Source: Steromphala cineraria
Lineage: Eukaryota; Mollusca; Gastropoda; Trochida; Trochidae
Assembly (NCBI GenBank): GCA_916613615.1
Contig: OU744733.1
Location: 35,069,939-35,133,938 of the forward strand
Direction of reading: 5' to 3'
Length of the DNA stretch: 64,000 nucleotides
Positions within the stretch are counted from its first letter, which is position 1. Each line of letters opens with the position of its first letter. This document shows, in pieces, positions 24,001-36,680 of this stretch. Below the pieces are notes generated by a model, which ran no database searches, had not been told where the DNA came from, and saw only the letters and a list, made by a program, of their open reading frames with translations. The position numbers and the translations under genes were made by a program.

Positions 24001-24300
24001 GTTTATTAAAATCTAAAAGCGAAATTAGATGGAAACATCGATACATTAGAAGCGATGGGGGCAGCAAAAGGATAATGACGGAAGGAAAGGAAGGAAAAAG
24101 ACCAGAAAAACCAACCGTAGAAGAAAACGATAAGCAAGACGAAAATACATGCGATCTCGGAGAGAGAGAAAGAAAGTATGACACGAATTTTACCCAGGAT
24201 TCCGGTTTCCCGCTCATGCGCAGTGGGCTGGGGGCAGCCCATCCGGTAAGCACGATGAATTTCGCGGTAAACCTCTGTCTCTTGTGAGAAAGGTGAGTGG
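24001..24300. promoter_or_regulatory. Possible promoter or first exon (weak)
   Basis: This stretch is richer in GC and CpG than its surroundings. It contains CTCATGCGCAGTG, similar to the NRF1-type box of many animal promoters, and a donor-like GAGAAAG|GTGAGT at about 24292. A 70-codon plus frame and a pyrimidine-rich 121-codon minus frame overlap. No downstream exon could be tied to it, so the call is only a pointer. Confidence 0.2.
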
Positions 24301-24929
24301 CATATACTAAGTTAGGTAGGTTAAAAATTTAATTTTTAGGAAAAGTTATGTTTTCTTAAACTTCATCAATCATGAATTATCTGAAAATTCTTAACATTAG
24401 TTAACACACCACTTTACTTTCACAAACAAACTAGGAAGTTGCTTATGTTTATTATAAACATGAAACACCTAATCTTTTCACACACCCAAAATGGCCACTA
24501 AGAGGGTGGGATATATTACAAAAGTTGGAATGTAAAAGCTGAGGGAACAATAAGATCCTTAGCAAACCTTCACATTAACTCATATCAGTAGACACTTTAG
24601 TAGGTTGGGTGGGAGTAAATCCCCATTTATCTTGCTTCATTTACTTGATATATCTATGTTTCTGTAACCCGAAACATACTCTCTTGTGTAAAAAAATGTT
24701 AACTATTCAAAACTTCCATAAACTATTCAAAACTCCCATACCATTTTATACAAACTTAACAGTTCAGTTTCCAATGATTCCAATTTTAAGGGTTAACTAA
24801 GAGTTTAATTAACGCATTTTGTTTGCTAAACTTTTTGTCTATTTAAAAAATGCTTACTTTTACTAGAGGTGAGATGATTTTGGGGTTTAAAGCCACTTTC
24901 AAGAGTATGTTGCTTATATCACAGCTCTT
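24301..24929. other. No gene recognised
   Basis: AT-rich, nothing supported. Confidence 0.35.
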
Positions 24930-25120
24930 AGTATTAATGCATGGGGAAAGCCAGCAACACCATTGTGGCTATGCATTGCGGTGAAATGTGCAAACATCAG
25001 CTGGAACTATCAAACTAAGGGTGGTACTGCGCTTGATTCAGTGTAGCATTGTACCCAAACCTTACTGCCTGTAGAAAGCTCTCTACTGCAGACAAAGTTG
25101 CGGACCCCTGGAGTAATTAT
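24930..25120 (-). mobile_element. tRNA-derived SINE, head missing
   Basis: The body matches the SINE at 11483 (GGCTATGCATTGC, GGTGGTACTGCGC and CTCTACTGCAGAC segments on the plus strand). The tRNA-like promoter half is absent, since the sequence diverges just after GTTGCGGACCCCTGG. Confidence 0.55.
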
Positions 25121-25559
25121 ACCCTGGACTTCTTAATTTGAAGATGACAACTGCTTAGCGGTGGATCCAGGATTTTCGTTTTTTTTTAGGGAGGGGGGTG
25201 CCCATAGGGGGTCACAAGCGCAGCTTTAGAAATGATTTTTTAAAATCTAAATATGGAACTATCTTGTGGGGGATCTCTGGATATATTCGGCCCACAACAA
25301 CAATGGAAATGGATTACTGGAAATCACATCAGCAGTGCTTGTTATCTCTGAGCAAGATGATAACCCAGCTAGTGTCACAACAGTAATAACCCGTCACTCA
25401 ACATGTCAGTAGGCTGTATCACTTGCTGATTTCATTTACCCTACATCCTCATTGGAAATGGGTCATCTTTCTTAGCTTTCACACATTTATCATCACAATG
25501 GTTTTATCATCATGCTCTTCATGTGTCAGAAACATCTCTATAAACTAGTTATTTCAAAA
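25121..25559. other. No gene recognised
   Basis: Nothing supported. A short GGATCCAGGATTTTCG-type phrase recurs near 28170 and is probably a dispersed repeat. Confidence 0.3.
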
Positions 25560-25700
25560 ATAGAGCCATTGGCTCTGTAGCTCATCAGGCTTCATATTTG
25601 ATTTTGCTGTAGGGTGTGGCCAATGTGGTTTTCCCCTTTGTAGGGGCCACAGGGTCACCAATCCTAGAATTAAGTATATATGTGATGTGATTTCAGATAC
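25560..25700 (+). mobile_element. Head fragment of a 145-bp-core element
   Basis: The head (TAGAGCCATTGGCTCTGTAG, then CTCATCAGGC) and the first GGGGCCACAGGGTCACC block are present. The sequence leaves the family at about 25700, with no GACG tract and no tail. Confidence 0.55.
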
Positions 25701-26001
25701 CTGTAATCAATACAGAAATGGAAATAGCTCAAATATTCAATTGATAATTTATGGTATATAATCTAAAAGTTCAACAAGTCCTTTTTAGTGACCATAGGGT
25801 TTTAAAGGGTATTTGTTTTCTATCAAATATCCTGATAAAAGTGTATCATGACATGTATCATATCAAATTTGTTGTTCTTTATTCATTGTTTAACGTGTCT
25901 GTATCGTCACGTCTAGGGTATGTATCAAAAGAGAGTAAAGAATATCTTTTAATGATAACTTGTTGATTTTGACCTTTATTCAAAAGTTCAAAATATTAAA
26001 T
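25701..26001. other. No gene recognised
   Basis: AT-rich; a 71-codon frame at 25751 is unsupported. Confidence 0.3.
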
Positions 26002-26137
26002 TGTGAGTGAGTGAGTGAGTGAGTGAGTGAGTGAGTGAGTGAGTGAGTGAGTGAGTGAGAGTGAGTGAGTGAGTGAGTGAGTGAGTGAGTGAGAGTGAGA
26101 GTGAGTGAGTGAGTGAATTAGTGAGCGAGCAAGCGAG
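26002..26137. repeat. (GTGA)n microsatellite
   Basis: An interrupted GTGA tract runs for about 130 bp. The 66-codon frame on the minus strand (repeats of S-L-T-H) is a by-product. Confidence 0.9.
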
Positions 26138-29100
26138 AGTTTTACACCCCTTGAGTATTAATTCAGTCATTAGCCATGTGGTCACCAAAGAACTTACATT
26201 AACAAATATACAGATAAGATCAACAATAAGTTAAAGCACTGGGTCATGTACGATATAAAAAAATGACCATTTATTGAATTACTGAAGTACTGCTGTATAC
26301 TTCTTGTATTTCAAATAATCAATTTAAGAAGAAATAATTCTAAACCCTCTAAGGTAAAGGAATTGATCTTTCCATCATTTAAGTCTCAACTCTCCTCTAA
26401 AATAACTTAACTTCCTCTCTTTGTCACCCAATCAAATAAGAGAATAGCAGAGCCCCTTAATCAAAGTTATTTCTGAAAATAGTCCAAGTTCTAATAAACA
26501 CCTTGGTGTCAAAATACTCCAACATTTCTAACTTGTCCTATAACAAAGACTGTTTATCACATTTGGAAGTCGAGAATTCAATCCTATAACTAGGGCTTCC
26601 GCAGGTTCTTGAGTACTCGAGCCTGACTCCGGTCCAGCTTGACTCGAGTCCATTTTATTGGACTCGGACTCGAAAAGGGGAGATCCCTGCTTCTTATTTA
26701 AGTTATTTTTAACTGTTTGCTCTGATGTGTCAGACATATATTTTCATAATATTTGGCTTATCTGCTTATCAAACATTTTTGAAAATTTTTGTTCTCAAAC
26801 GAAAGAATTTCCAAAATAATTCCAGACAAGTCCACCTGTATCAATCCCCGAGATCAACTGAAGGTCAGACCAAGGAACAATATTTGCCAGTTCTGTATCA
26901 CAGATTAGACGTCTGCTTGACCATCAAACACCAGCGATCACCACTATCACGAATTGTGGTCACTTTTCACATATATACAGGCGAGAAGCTTCATCTAATG
27001 TGTACATTACATGACCTGCTACAAGTTTGACATCTAGCCAATAAACACCCTCACGCCAGGGCAAATGTTTATCTGGCATGATAGAACGTCCAGCCACTTT
27101 GGTCAATATAGATAAAACTGAAGGAAATCTCAGGGAATTTGACAAATTTTATCAGCTTGATTTGTTTTTGTTCATATCCAGGAGAGACTCCAAGGAGAAA
27201 TTAAAGAAACAAAAAAAATAATATTTTTTTTAGTATAATCTTATGGTCTTTAGTTATGAATTTGTTTACTGATGTTAAGAAATTCAATCATCATGAAGTC
27301 TTTCTCTGTCAGCAAGTTTAAAAAAATTATGATTTCTAAAATCTTAATCTGAGAGGAGAAAACTTCATATGGTGAGCATCAATGAATTTCTGAAAACATG
27401 AATAACAATGCAAAAATTTTAGTAACAAAATTTCTTTCAGGATTTTATTGAAGTGTTTCCAAACTAACGAGTCTCAACAATTAACTTTCATTTTGATCAA
27501 GCTGCGAACGTCCTGACCAGAAACTTTTGACCGAAGCACTTTTTGCCCCGAGGCTAATCTCAGTCAACACAGGGGACTCAAGCAAGACAATGATGCAATC
27601 TATGGCCGGCTGGAAGTAGGGATATTGTAATTTGAGGAAAAGTCAAAGCTAAACACAGATAACCCCTGACGGTGTCTTAGATAGACTTAACACTTCAGTG
27701 CTAAGTGCAGTGGCCTTACTTGCTAAATGGTCCACTGTTTGGAGATCTCTGGAGGTGAGAGAGGGCATTTTAAACAAGCTTCTGTTAACATCAAGAGCTC
27801 GTTAAGAATTTAAAGTCGATGCTTAGCACTCAAGTTAATATTGTAAAACAGTCTTGTCTTTTTTTTTAAGATGAAGTTAATATCACTCAGACTCTAGGCT
27901 ATGAACAAACATATGTTTTTTCATTACACAATAAAGAAAATTACATATGACTTCTTTTTTAAGCTTTTTAACTTCTCAATGCACTTAAGTTTAAAAGAAT
28001 AAATTTGTGGTGTGTTTATCAAAACATGCAAGTAACATGCTCTATCAGTTTTACATTTGGTTACAAAACAAACAAAGTAGTCTATCTCGAAACTTATTGC
28101 CATTTTAAATCACATTATCATTTAGAAAACATATTCTGATATTTTAATTGTATACGCTTATAGTACTAAGCAGAGGCAGATCCAGGACTTTTGTTACGGG
28201 GGTTATCCGCCCATTGGGTGTCGCAAGCACAAGTCTTGAAATGATTTTTGTAAAGATATGCTTATAATGAGAAATTGGTCAAAGGAATAGATACAGAAAA
28301 GCTGAAAGAATTTCAAACTTTTAATGTAAGCTGCAAATTTACTAAATTTATTATTGTCTCCTTGTGCCTTTCAAAGGGAAAAGACTATCCCCATTTAAGT
28401 TTTAATTTCTGGACCACTTGTTATCCAAATAAATAAAATCCCAAATCTATTCACCATTTTTAAAAAAATTCTTTGAAAATGAAAGAAGATTTCTTTCCTC
28501 AAGATCTGACAAAGATCTTCTTTCAAGAAAACTATAAAGAAAATGTTAAAGAATCATCATTCTCATCAAAGAAATTAACACTTAGATGTGTCAGACCTTC
28601 GTAGTATGAAGCCATTTCCACACATGATCTTTTCCCTCCCAAGACAACATTTCCTTGGCAAAAAATAACCTCTTGCTTGACATTCAGCACTTCCTGATGT
28701 TGGTGGGTCAAAGGTGAAACCCAGAAATGTCACGTAATGTTTTGCAATGCATCATAGACAATGGGATCAGGGAACTAACATACATCAAAAGGCGTTACCT
28801 CATATTTATTTCGATGGTGGCGAGCAAATCTAGGAAACGAGAGTGCTCTCCCCTGCCAGAATAAACATAGCTGGAACATAAGGTGAAAACAACATAAATA
28901 ATGTCAGAATTTTGCTATTTTCGTTTTTGTTATAGGTCAGCACTGGTAATTTGTATTTGGCATGATAAATAGAACCTGTTCTTCTAACAATAACAACAGA
29001 GTAAGAGAGTAAGTTCATGTAATTACGTACTGCAGGTTTTTGGCCTTTGACATTACCGTGAGCTTCATAAGAAACACATGGTACAAAATATTCCAAACGA

Positions 29101-29436
29101 ATAAAAACAAAAAATCCAAATCTAGGAGCGAATCAGATGAATTCAAAATAGGATTAAAGAATTAATTACTAGGATTAAAAGTCAGGGCAAAAAACCAACT
29201 CTCTGTATTCTTTGACCAGAGTCATCTGAGGAAGAATATCCCAATGGTCCCCAATAAATCAGAATATCTATCTTGGTATTATGGAAGAATAATATAGAGG
29301 ACAAAGTTATCTGTCGAAATAATAAGTCCCATTTCAATTGAATTGGTAAATATAAATATCGAAGAATTTGAACAAATCCCAAGAGGCACATTTTCACATG
29401 CTGACTGATAACATACCTGTTGGACAAAACATTTTG
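26138..29436. other. 3.3 kb with no recognised gene
   Basis: Long AT-rich stretch. 26590-26670 is a GACTCGAGTC-type palindromic repeat that gives a 69-codon minus frame. The 101-codon plus frame at 26725-27030 and the 81- and 88-codon minus frames near 28830-29427 show no family motif. It may be intron or intergenic DNA. Confidence 0.35.
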
Positions 29437-29515
29437 AATAATAATAATAATAAGAATAATGAATTTGTAGAGCGCCTAATTTCCACCATTAAGATGCTCA
29501 GTGGCGAATATGTTA
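29437..29515. repeat. Fragment of an (AAT)n-headed dispersed repeat
   Basis: An AAT/AAG trinucleotide tract is followed by GAATTTGTAGAGCGCC and ATGCTCAGTGGCGAA, the same general layout as 3785-3965 and only loosely similar in sequence. Confidence 0.35.
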
Positions 29516-30756
29516 TATATATATGTAAGACTAGCTACATTTACTGAAAGAGCATGCATTGATCAAATCCAAGAAGTCTGGAGATCTATGGAAAGGTCAA
29601 GGGTCAGAGTTGAGAGGTGGGGCAGGAAGTGAACAAGAGGCTACTTGACATACTACTTGTTACACTTCCCCAGTACAAGATCAAAGACAAGAAACATCAT
29701 CAGAATCATTGGGCTGCAGCTAAGTGATGGCTTGTAATGTCTACCAAGAGAAATGGCTGGACACGGGCCAAATCATCTGTTTCAGTGGCCATTTGATTAC
29801 ACGTTCAGAATGTGTTTGTGTTTGACAGGATATATATATAACTGAACATAAATATAAACATGTCATACAAGAGCAACAAAGGTTGATACATAGATCAGTC
29901 TGTGAAGATTATTTAAACAGATCCATCGGGATGATAAATATGTCTACACGAAACACCAGTGATCAATCTACATATATGACCCTCTGAGTCAAGGGACTGG
30001 CTACCAAAAATTATTGTGAGTCCAAGCTGATTTAAATGAGTCCTTTAATTAGTAAGCACATAGTATCAAAAAAACTATGCATTCCTGGACTCACAGCTTA
30101 AATTTCTATGAGTCCTTTCTTAATTTTATGAGAATTTGAAGCAGGACTGGCAGGTAAATTTATCCCTGAACACCAGTATAAGAAAAGGATCTTAAATATG
30201 AGACATTAAATACTAACCCAAAGTGCTATCCTACAGTCAAAATTATCTATTTTGGTTGACATTTTACTCTCTAGGCTGTTGAGTTTGTTTTGCACAGTAT
30301 ATATTCATACATTTAAATTAAATAACCGAAGATATAGACAGAGATGAACAGCCAGAACAATATTGGAAGAAGTTGAAACCCTAGACAAAATTTCAGTCTA
30401 TGAAATGAAAATACATGTTAAATGCAGCTTTCTACTATTAAAATTGAAAAGAGCCCACTGAAGCTGTTCATTTTCAGAAACTGAAACTGCAGTGAGCTAG
30501 ACTTGCTACAATAATAAAGACTTGTGTGGGTCTTTAAAGATATTTTGTTTCAGGGGCTGTTAGACAGACTATTGAAACCCAAAAAGCCATGATAACACTA
30601 GGTTCCAGTTCAAATACCAAGTTTAATAGAGCATAGATGTACATGTGTATGTTTTCCACAAAGCAACCTTTACATAGGTTGATCTAACTTCCATTCTTGG
30701 ACATTGTAATAAGGTTCTTACAATCACCTTACGGCTTTATGCAAGGAGGAGCAGGG
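29516..30756. other. No gene recognised
   Basis: AT-rich. The dispersed phrase GCAGCTTTCTACTATTAAAA recurs at about 30423. Confidence 0.35.
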
Positions 30757-30853
30757 CCTAGATTTTCGAGGCTAAGCTAGTCGTAAGTACCATACATTAA
30801 CATTGGCCTATGACTTTCTAAGCACTAAGAGAGCTTCGAAAATCTAGGTCCTG
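30757..30853. mobile_element. Hairpin MITE related to 15890-16075
   Basis: Inverted arms GCCTAGATTTTCGAGGC and GAGAGCTTCGAAAATCTAGG enclose CCATACATTAACATTGGC, which is the complement of the centre of the 15.9-16.0 kb copies. Confidence 0.5.
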
Positions 30854-30878
30854 GACCTAAAAAACCTTGGAAGAAAGT

Positions 30879-31136
30879 GAACAAGATGTGTTTGTAAAAC
30901 ACGAATGCCCCCGGATGCATCCTGCTCGCTGTGTCAAGGTCAAGGTCACATGATCAAATGTCATGGTGTCATCTGAAAGGTCTCATCACAAGGGATCCAT
31001 ATGTCAAGTATCAAAGACCTAGCTCTGACCAATCAAAAGTTATGACCAAGGTTAAAGTTTTTGTGGACAAACGGACAGACAGACGGACAGGTGAAAAACA
31101 ATATACCCCCGGAATCTCCGATTTGGGGGCATAAAA
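30879..31136 (+). mobile_element. 260-bp GACG element (copy 2 of 3)
   Basis: Nearly identical to 10889-11151, with the same GAACAAGATGTG start and CCCCCGG..GGGGGCATAAAA hairpin end. Right after it lies a C-rich tract (13 or more C at about 31198-31211). Confidence 0.65.
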
Positions 31137-31495
31137 AAGGCAAAATAGATGGAGGGGATTTCAATATATCCCCCTTCCACCCGAAATATATTCTCCTCCC
31201 CCCCCCCCCCCTTCTAACTCCCATCCTAACTTTGTTCATAGAACAACCAAACTAATCCTGATGTTGCAGCTCTCCCTTACACCCAAGTGCTATCATGTTA
31301 TAAATGAAATATTTCCCTGTTTATAAATACTAGATGCAGTGTGTATAGGTAAGCCAATGATATGCTACAAAGAGGATCAGATAACAGTTTTATCACTCAA
31401 GTGTTGACATTGAAAGTTTATCTCAACCTTCCCCGCCCTTTTGTAACATCCTGGCTCATGGAATAACGTACACTTGCTTCTGATGAATCAACTCT

Positions 31496-32168
31496 AGACT
31501 TTCTCCTGGTATTTTAAGCAATATTTTGCAAACAACCATGAGAAGATCAGACCAAAATTCATGAAAAAGACAGTTACCAAAATGACCGTAAAGTAAACCT
31601 GGCATGTCAACATGAAGGCAAATCAAGTGTGACCATCTCACAATTTCCAGTTCCTGATGTATCAACCCTAGACTTCCTCCCAATTTGTGACCCTATGTCG
31701 ACTCTAGTTACGTACCGCTCCTTGCATGAAATACAACTACAGTAAAATACGGATATAACAAACTCCAATGGACCGAAGAATTTAGCTCGCTTTATCCCGT
31801 GTTCGCTACACGCATATATTTTTAATGATATTATATAGGAACGGGACTTGAACATTTGTTCACTATATCCGATTGTTCGCTATATCCGAGTTCTTCTGTA
31901 GGTGAACAAATTAGTTACGTACTCCCCTATGTCATCAAATACAGCAAGATGAACTAATAAAAGACTGATATCCAAACTGCAATATTTTAAAAAGTATTTT
32001 TACTGTAATCCTGGTATTTTAAGCAACATTTTGCGACCAGCCATGAGAAGATCAGACCAAAATTCATTAAAAAGGAGAAAGTTTACCAAAATGACCGAAA
32101 CGTAAGACCCGGCATGTCAACATGAAGGCGAATCAATTGTGGCCATCTCATAATTTCTGGATCCTAAA
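31496..32168. repeat. Pair of 160-bp direct repeats, 510 bp apart
   Basis: 31499-31657 and 32009-32168 share CCTGGTATTTTAAGCAA, CATGAGAAGATCAGACC, AAATGACCG and GGCATGTCAACATGAAGGC. The copies are not adjacent, since another element lies between them. I cannot assign the sequence to a family. Confidence 0.6.
31739..31903. mobile_element. MITE-like repeat with CGGATATA ends
   Basis: The left end TACAGTAAAATACGGATATA is loosely inverted at the right in TATATCCGAGTTCTTCTGTA. The inner GTTCGCTATATCCG phrases are repeated. It sits between the two direct repeats just described. Confidence 0.4.
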
Positions 32169-32563
32169 TATACGCTTGAAAGCCGTCTTTGTCGCGCACG
32201 ACTAGAATATCCTTTCTTTTCTCCGAATCAGGCACTAGTTCCGCCCAAGTTGATACCCATTGGACGCAATTGCGGTAACTGAGACGCGATGTAAAACCTA
32301 CACACATAATGATGATGTCACCTTAAGCGGGTTCATTAAAAGCTATTGCACTTTTGCAGGGGGTACTGTACTTTGGACATCAAATTTAGTATTTTATTGT
32401 TTATTAAAACTTTTAAATATAATATCAAACTTTCAACGAAAGATTTTTCGACTGAATGATAAATATCTTTTCTAAATAGCTAACTTTCATCACAAACCGC
32501 TTGCAAGTATGACAATTAGGAGATAAACCTACTGTGTTTTTTTATTTTCGTGGTCTAATGTAG
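32169..32563. other. No gene recognised
   Basis: A 71-codon plus frame at 32260 has no motif support. Confidence 0.3.
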
Positions 32564-32638
32564 ATTCGATACCTGTTGATGTCATTCGGAGCCCAACGTG
32601 TTAGCGTGAGGCTTCGAATGTAACATCAACGGTATCAA
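32564..32638. repeat. Foldback repeat, 75 bp
   Basis: GATACCTGTTGATGTCATTCG pairs with the complement of CGAATGTAACATCAACGGTATC, giving arms of about 21 bp around AGCCCAACGTGTTAGCGTGAG. Confidence 0.6.
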
Positions 32639-32869
32639 ATGTCTTTTGCTTATGACGTCACTGTTGACATCGCTCAAACCAAAACCGGTTGCGGTAGCTT
32701 ATTGATCTAAATTCGCTTAAAATTACACTATTTCCAGGACATAAACATTCATGATATTGACGAGAACCAAACAGGTTCACCAAATGTACCATTTCATTAG
32801 AAACCCCATTACCTAAGGATTCTCTACGTTTCCAAATTTACGAAAGCCATAAATTATACCGGTAAATGG

Positions 32870-33292
32870 GGTAATCCTCACTAGTCAAGGAGTTTGTACA
32901 CAAGATAGGTTTTAAGGGTGTGGTCCCTGTGGCCCTTATTAGGGGACACAGGGTCACCAAAGCTACAATACATAATCCTCACTAGTCAAGGAGTCTGTAC
33001 ACAATATTTCAGCTTTCTTTACCTTTTGGTTCTTACTGGAGAAGAAAACGAAAATAGGTTTCTATAGTGTGGCCCCTGTGGCACTTATTAGGGGTCACAG
33101 TTTCACCAAAGTTACAATTTATAATACTCACTTGTCAAGGAGTCTGTACACAAGATTTCAGCTTTCTACACCTTTTGGTTCTGGAGAAGAAGTCAAAAAT
33201 GCACATTTATGATGGTGGACAGACGGACCGACACCGGACACCATGCTATGCCATCAGCCTATCAAGCATTTCAGGCCTTATGAGCTGACAAG
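32870..33292 (+). mobile_element. 5'-truncated 145-bp-core element
   Basis: Two to three diverged units (AGTCAAGGAGTYTGTACACAA, CCCTGTGGCCCTTATTAGGG) end in a short GACGGACCGACACCGGACACC tract and the degenerate tail CAGGCCTTATGAGCTGA. The head is missing. Confidence 0.6.
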
Positions 33293-33782
33293 ATGTACCG
33301 GTACTTATTTTTGAAGTACCACCCTATGTAATCAAATTCAAAACCACAAAAACATAAACTCTTATCCAATTATCATACATCTCAACTCCTAATAGTAGGA
33401 ACTAACTTTGTAGAGACAATGAGTAAGTCTGTATCAACCCGAGAAAGAGGAAATTGAACTCAGATTCGGACACACCCATTCCTTTTTTCTTGATGATTAG
33501 ATCTCCTACAATTTGTGTGCAAATGGAGTCAATATCTGGTGTATGAGTTACATATATATATTTATAAACCCCCAGTGACGTCACTCTATTGTTCTATTAG
33601 GTTCTTCTTTTACCGGATAAACCTCTTTGCCGGGCATTCTCCAAGAATACTCTAGAATTTATCGGAAATTTATTTGATTGGGATTATACACGTTTTGAAA
33701 TACTTTGTTTCAAAGTCCTTCTTCGAATAAATACCATCACAAAATATCACATTTTTGACAAATCACAAATATAATGTTTGCA
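33293..33782. other. No gene recognised
   Basis: AT-rich; nothing supported. Confidence 0.3.
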
Positions 33783-33860
33783 TGCCTGGTTTTGAACTCT
33801 GCACCACTCGCTTACTTAACTGGCGCCTTTGACAACTCGGCTATAAAGGCCCACGAGAAC
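33783..33860 (-). repeat. tRNA-like relic (Leu/Ser-type) or SINE head
   Basis: On the minus strand TAGCCGAGTTGTCAAAGGCGC resembles box A of Leu/Ser tRNAs, and about 35 bases later AGAGTTCAAAACC resembles box B. The acceptor stem does not pair well and the variable arm is not clear, so it is more likely a tRNA-derived repeat or pseudogene than a working tRNA. Confidence 0.35.
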
Positions 33861-34081
33861 AATGATGTATTTTCCACAGTGACAATCATGTGAACTTCAC
33901 GAGGCAGATAGCGCATGCATTTCACGTTCACGGCTTGGGTAGCGAGCGCAAAGCACGTGCAGGGCGCGGATGTGCTCTCCGTTTGCTCATGGTGATTCCC
34001 TACCAGTAAAAATCAATGAATCCATTTTTATACTTATTATTGAAATAATTTTGTTACTACGGTTTATCTCGGTTCATAAGT

Positions 34082-34223
34082 TAGATCAAAACCTCGCCCT
34101 CTGTGTTGTTTGATAATGTAAGCCCTCAGCCATGGGAAATTGGGGCGGGCCTGTCGGCCCTTTCAAATTTCCCTCTGCCGCGGGCTTACATTATCAACAA
34201 CACCTCTGGCTTGGTTTTGATCC
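34082..34223. repeat. Long foldback repeat, about 140 bp
   Basis: Left AGATCAAAACC...TGTGTTGTTTGATAATGTAAGCCC is inverted at the right as GGGCTTACATTATCAACAACA...GGTTTTGATCC. An inner palindrome GGGAAATT..AATTTCCC also pairs, so the unit folds over nearly its whole length. Probably a MITE. Confidence 0.65.
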
Positions 34224-34879
34224 TACACATATAAATATATATTCAAACCTTGTAATATTGGGAACCATTTGGTTTAAGCACCACTGCATTTGTAATGGAT
34301 ATAAAGAATGTTTATTGATTATATTTTTGTTTCCATAGTAAAATACAAGCATTACTTTGATTGCATTAAATTAAAGGTTTGTGGCTTACCTCTGTTACTT
34401 AAGTAATGGTTAAGTAATTACATGATAGAAAATTGCTGTAAATGGTTTGTCATGAAGTTACAACGTTTAAATCAATAGAAATTGACCTTCAGTATAAGAG
34501 GGCGCCAAATGTTGTACTCTCTGGCGCCAAGAATGGATTGTATGAGTATCTCAGACTTTAACATGTATAACAAATGTGATTAGGTAGTGAATTCTTGGCG
34601 CCACGACTGGAACTGATGGAAGTCTAAAACTAGCTTATATAAGAAATATCACATCAAAACTGATATTTGTTACAAATGATGTTAGTTGAAAACAAAGGAA
34701 CAAATAAAATTTGTTTATTCTTTAGATATGTCATATAAGTAATAACATATCAAATGATAGATACATCACATATTGAAACTGGAATCTATCCTCATGTGTA
34801 CTGGCAAAAACAAAGAGCTAGACATATGTTGGCAGGTTCATGATGTATAGAAGATAATATCAAAAGGAATAAATAAAAA
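34224..34879. other. No gene recognised
   Basis: AT-rich. A small inverted pair TGGCGCCAAGAAT / ATTCTTGGCGCCA lies at 34523-34604. Confidence 0.35.
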
Positions 34880-36680
34880 ATAGAGCCATTGGCTCTGTAG
34901 CTCATCAGGCATCATATCAAGTTTGCTTTATACAGGCCAGATGAGCTAAAAATGAAACTGATGTTACCTATTGCAAGAAAACCTATAAAAAAATTACAAA
35001 ACAAATGTATTATTATTCAACACTTTCTAGATCGCCAATATCAGACAGTGAAAGAAGTCCACACTAAAATATCCAAGGAGAAATAAATTTGCCATAGACT
35101 GTCATCTAATGAAGAAAAATAGGTTTTTAAGATTGTGACCCCTGTGACCCTATTTGGGGTCATGGGATCACAAAACCTACAGTTTAGAATCCCAATTGGC
35201 CAAGGAGTCTACATGCAGTCTTTCAGCTCAATAGACCTTTAGGAGCTTGAGATGATGATAAAAATAAGTTTTTAAGGTTGTGACCCCTGTGACCCTATTT
35301 GGGGTCATGGGGTCACGAAATCTACAATTTAGAATCCCCATTGGCCAAGGAGTCTGCACATATAATTTCAGCTCTCTAGACTTTTTGGAACTTGAGAAGA
35401 AGATGAAAATAGTTTTTTAAGGTTGTGACCCCTGTGACCCTATTTGGGGTCACAGGGTCACCAAAGTTACAAATTAGAATCCCCATTGTCAAAGGAGTCT
35501 GCACATATCAATATTAACTCTCTAGACCTTTTGGAACTGGAGAAGAAGATGAGAATTGGTTTTTAAGGTTGTGACCCCTGTGACCCTATTTGGGGTCACA
35601 GGTTCACCAAAGTTACAAATAAGAATCCCCATTGTCCAAGGAGTCTGCACATATCACTTTCAACTCTCTAGTCCTTTTAGAACTGGAGAAGAAGATGAAA
35701 ATAGGTTTTTAAGGTTGTGACCTCTGTGACCCTATTTGGGGTCACAGGGTCACCAAAGTTACACATTAGAATCTCCATTGTCCAAGGAGTCTGCACATAT
35801 AATTTTTAACTCTCTACTCCTTTTGGAACTGGAGAAGAAGATGAAAATAGGTATTTAAGGTTGTGACCCCTGTGACCCTATTTGGGGTCACAGGGTCACC
35901 AAAGTTACAAATTAGAATCCCCATTGGCCAAGGAGTCTGCACATATCATTTTTAACTCTCTAGTCCTTCTTGAACTGGAGAAGAAGATGAAAATAGGTTT
36001 TTAAAGTTGTGACCCCTGTGACCCTATTTGGGGTCACAGGGTCACCAAAGTTACAAATTAGAATCCCCATTGGCCAAGGAGTCTGCACATATCATTTTTA
36101 ACTCTCTAGTCTTTTTAGAACTGGAGAAGAAGATGAAAATAGGTTTTTAAGGTTGTGACCCCTGTAACCCTATTTGGGGTCACAGGGTCACCAAAGTTAC
36201 AAATTAAAATCTCCATTGTCCAAGGAGTCTGCACATATTATTTTTAACTCTCTACTCCTTTTGGAACTGGAGAAGAAGATGAAAATAGGTATTTAAGGTT
36301 GTGACCCCTGTGACCCTATTTAGGATCACAGGGTCACCAAAGTTACAAATTAGAATCCCCATTGGCCAAGGAGTCTGCACATATCATTTTTAACTCTCTA
36401 GTCCTTCTGGAACTGGAGAAGAAGATGAAAATAGGTTTTTAAAGTTGTGACCCCTGTGACCCTATTTGGGGTCACAGGGTCACCAAAGTTACAAATAAGA
36501 ATCTCCATATGCTAAGGTACTTGTACACAAAATTTCAGCTCTCTAATGTGTATGGTTCATGAGGAGAAGTCGAAAGTGTCAAAAGTTTACGGACGGACGA
36601 CGGAAGACGGACGGACGCTGGACGCCGGACGACGGGCCATGCCATAAGCCCATCTGGACTTTCAGTCCTGATGAGCTAAA
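34880..36680 (+). mobile_element. 145-bp-core composite: miniature copy plus ten-unit array
   Basis: 34880-34952 is a complete 73-bp miniature copy, head TAGAGCCATTGGCTC directly joined to tail CAGGCCAGATGAGCTAAAA. After 140 bp comes a headless array (35093-36590) of about ten units, each with GGTTGTGACCCCTGTGACCC and GGGGTCACAGGGTCACC, then GACG repeats and the tail CCTGATGAGCTAAAA. The same miniature-plus-array arrangement is at 42361-43576. Confidence 0.7.

Noticed and set aside
24006..24253. 121- and 78-codon minus frames near 24 kb
   Set aside because: They translate a pyrimidine-rich stretch (runs of L, S, F, P); the DNA is better noted as a possible promoter.
26528..26737. Minus frame rich in S, E and Q, resembling a disordered protein
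   Set aside because: It is generated by a palindromic GACTCGAGTC-type repeat.
31198..31211. C homopolymer as a functional site
   Set aside because: It lies beside a young element and homopolymer length is unreliable; nothing else supports function.
35093..36590. Regular repeats resembling a CRISPR array
   Set aside because: Units are contiguous with no unique spacers, the period is about 145 bp, and the DNA is plainly eukaryotic.
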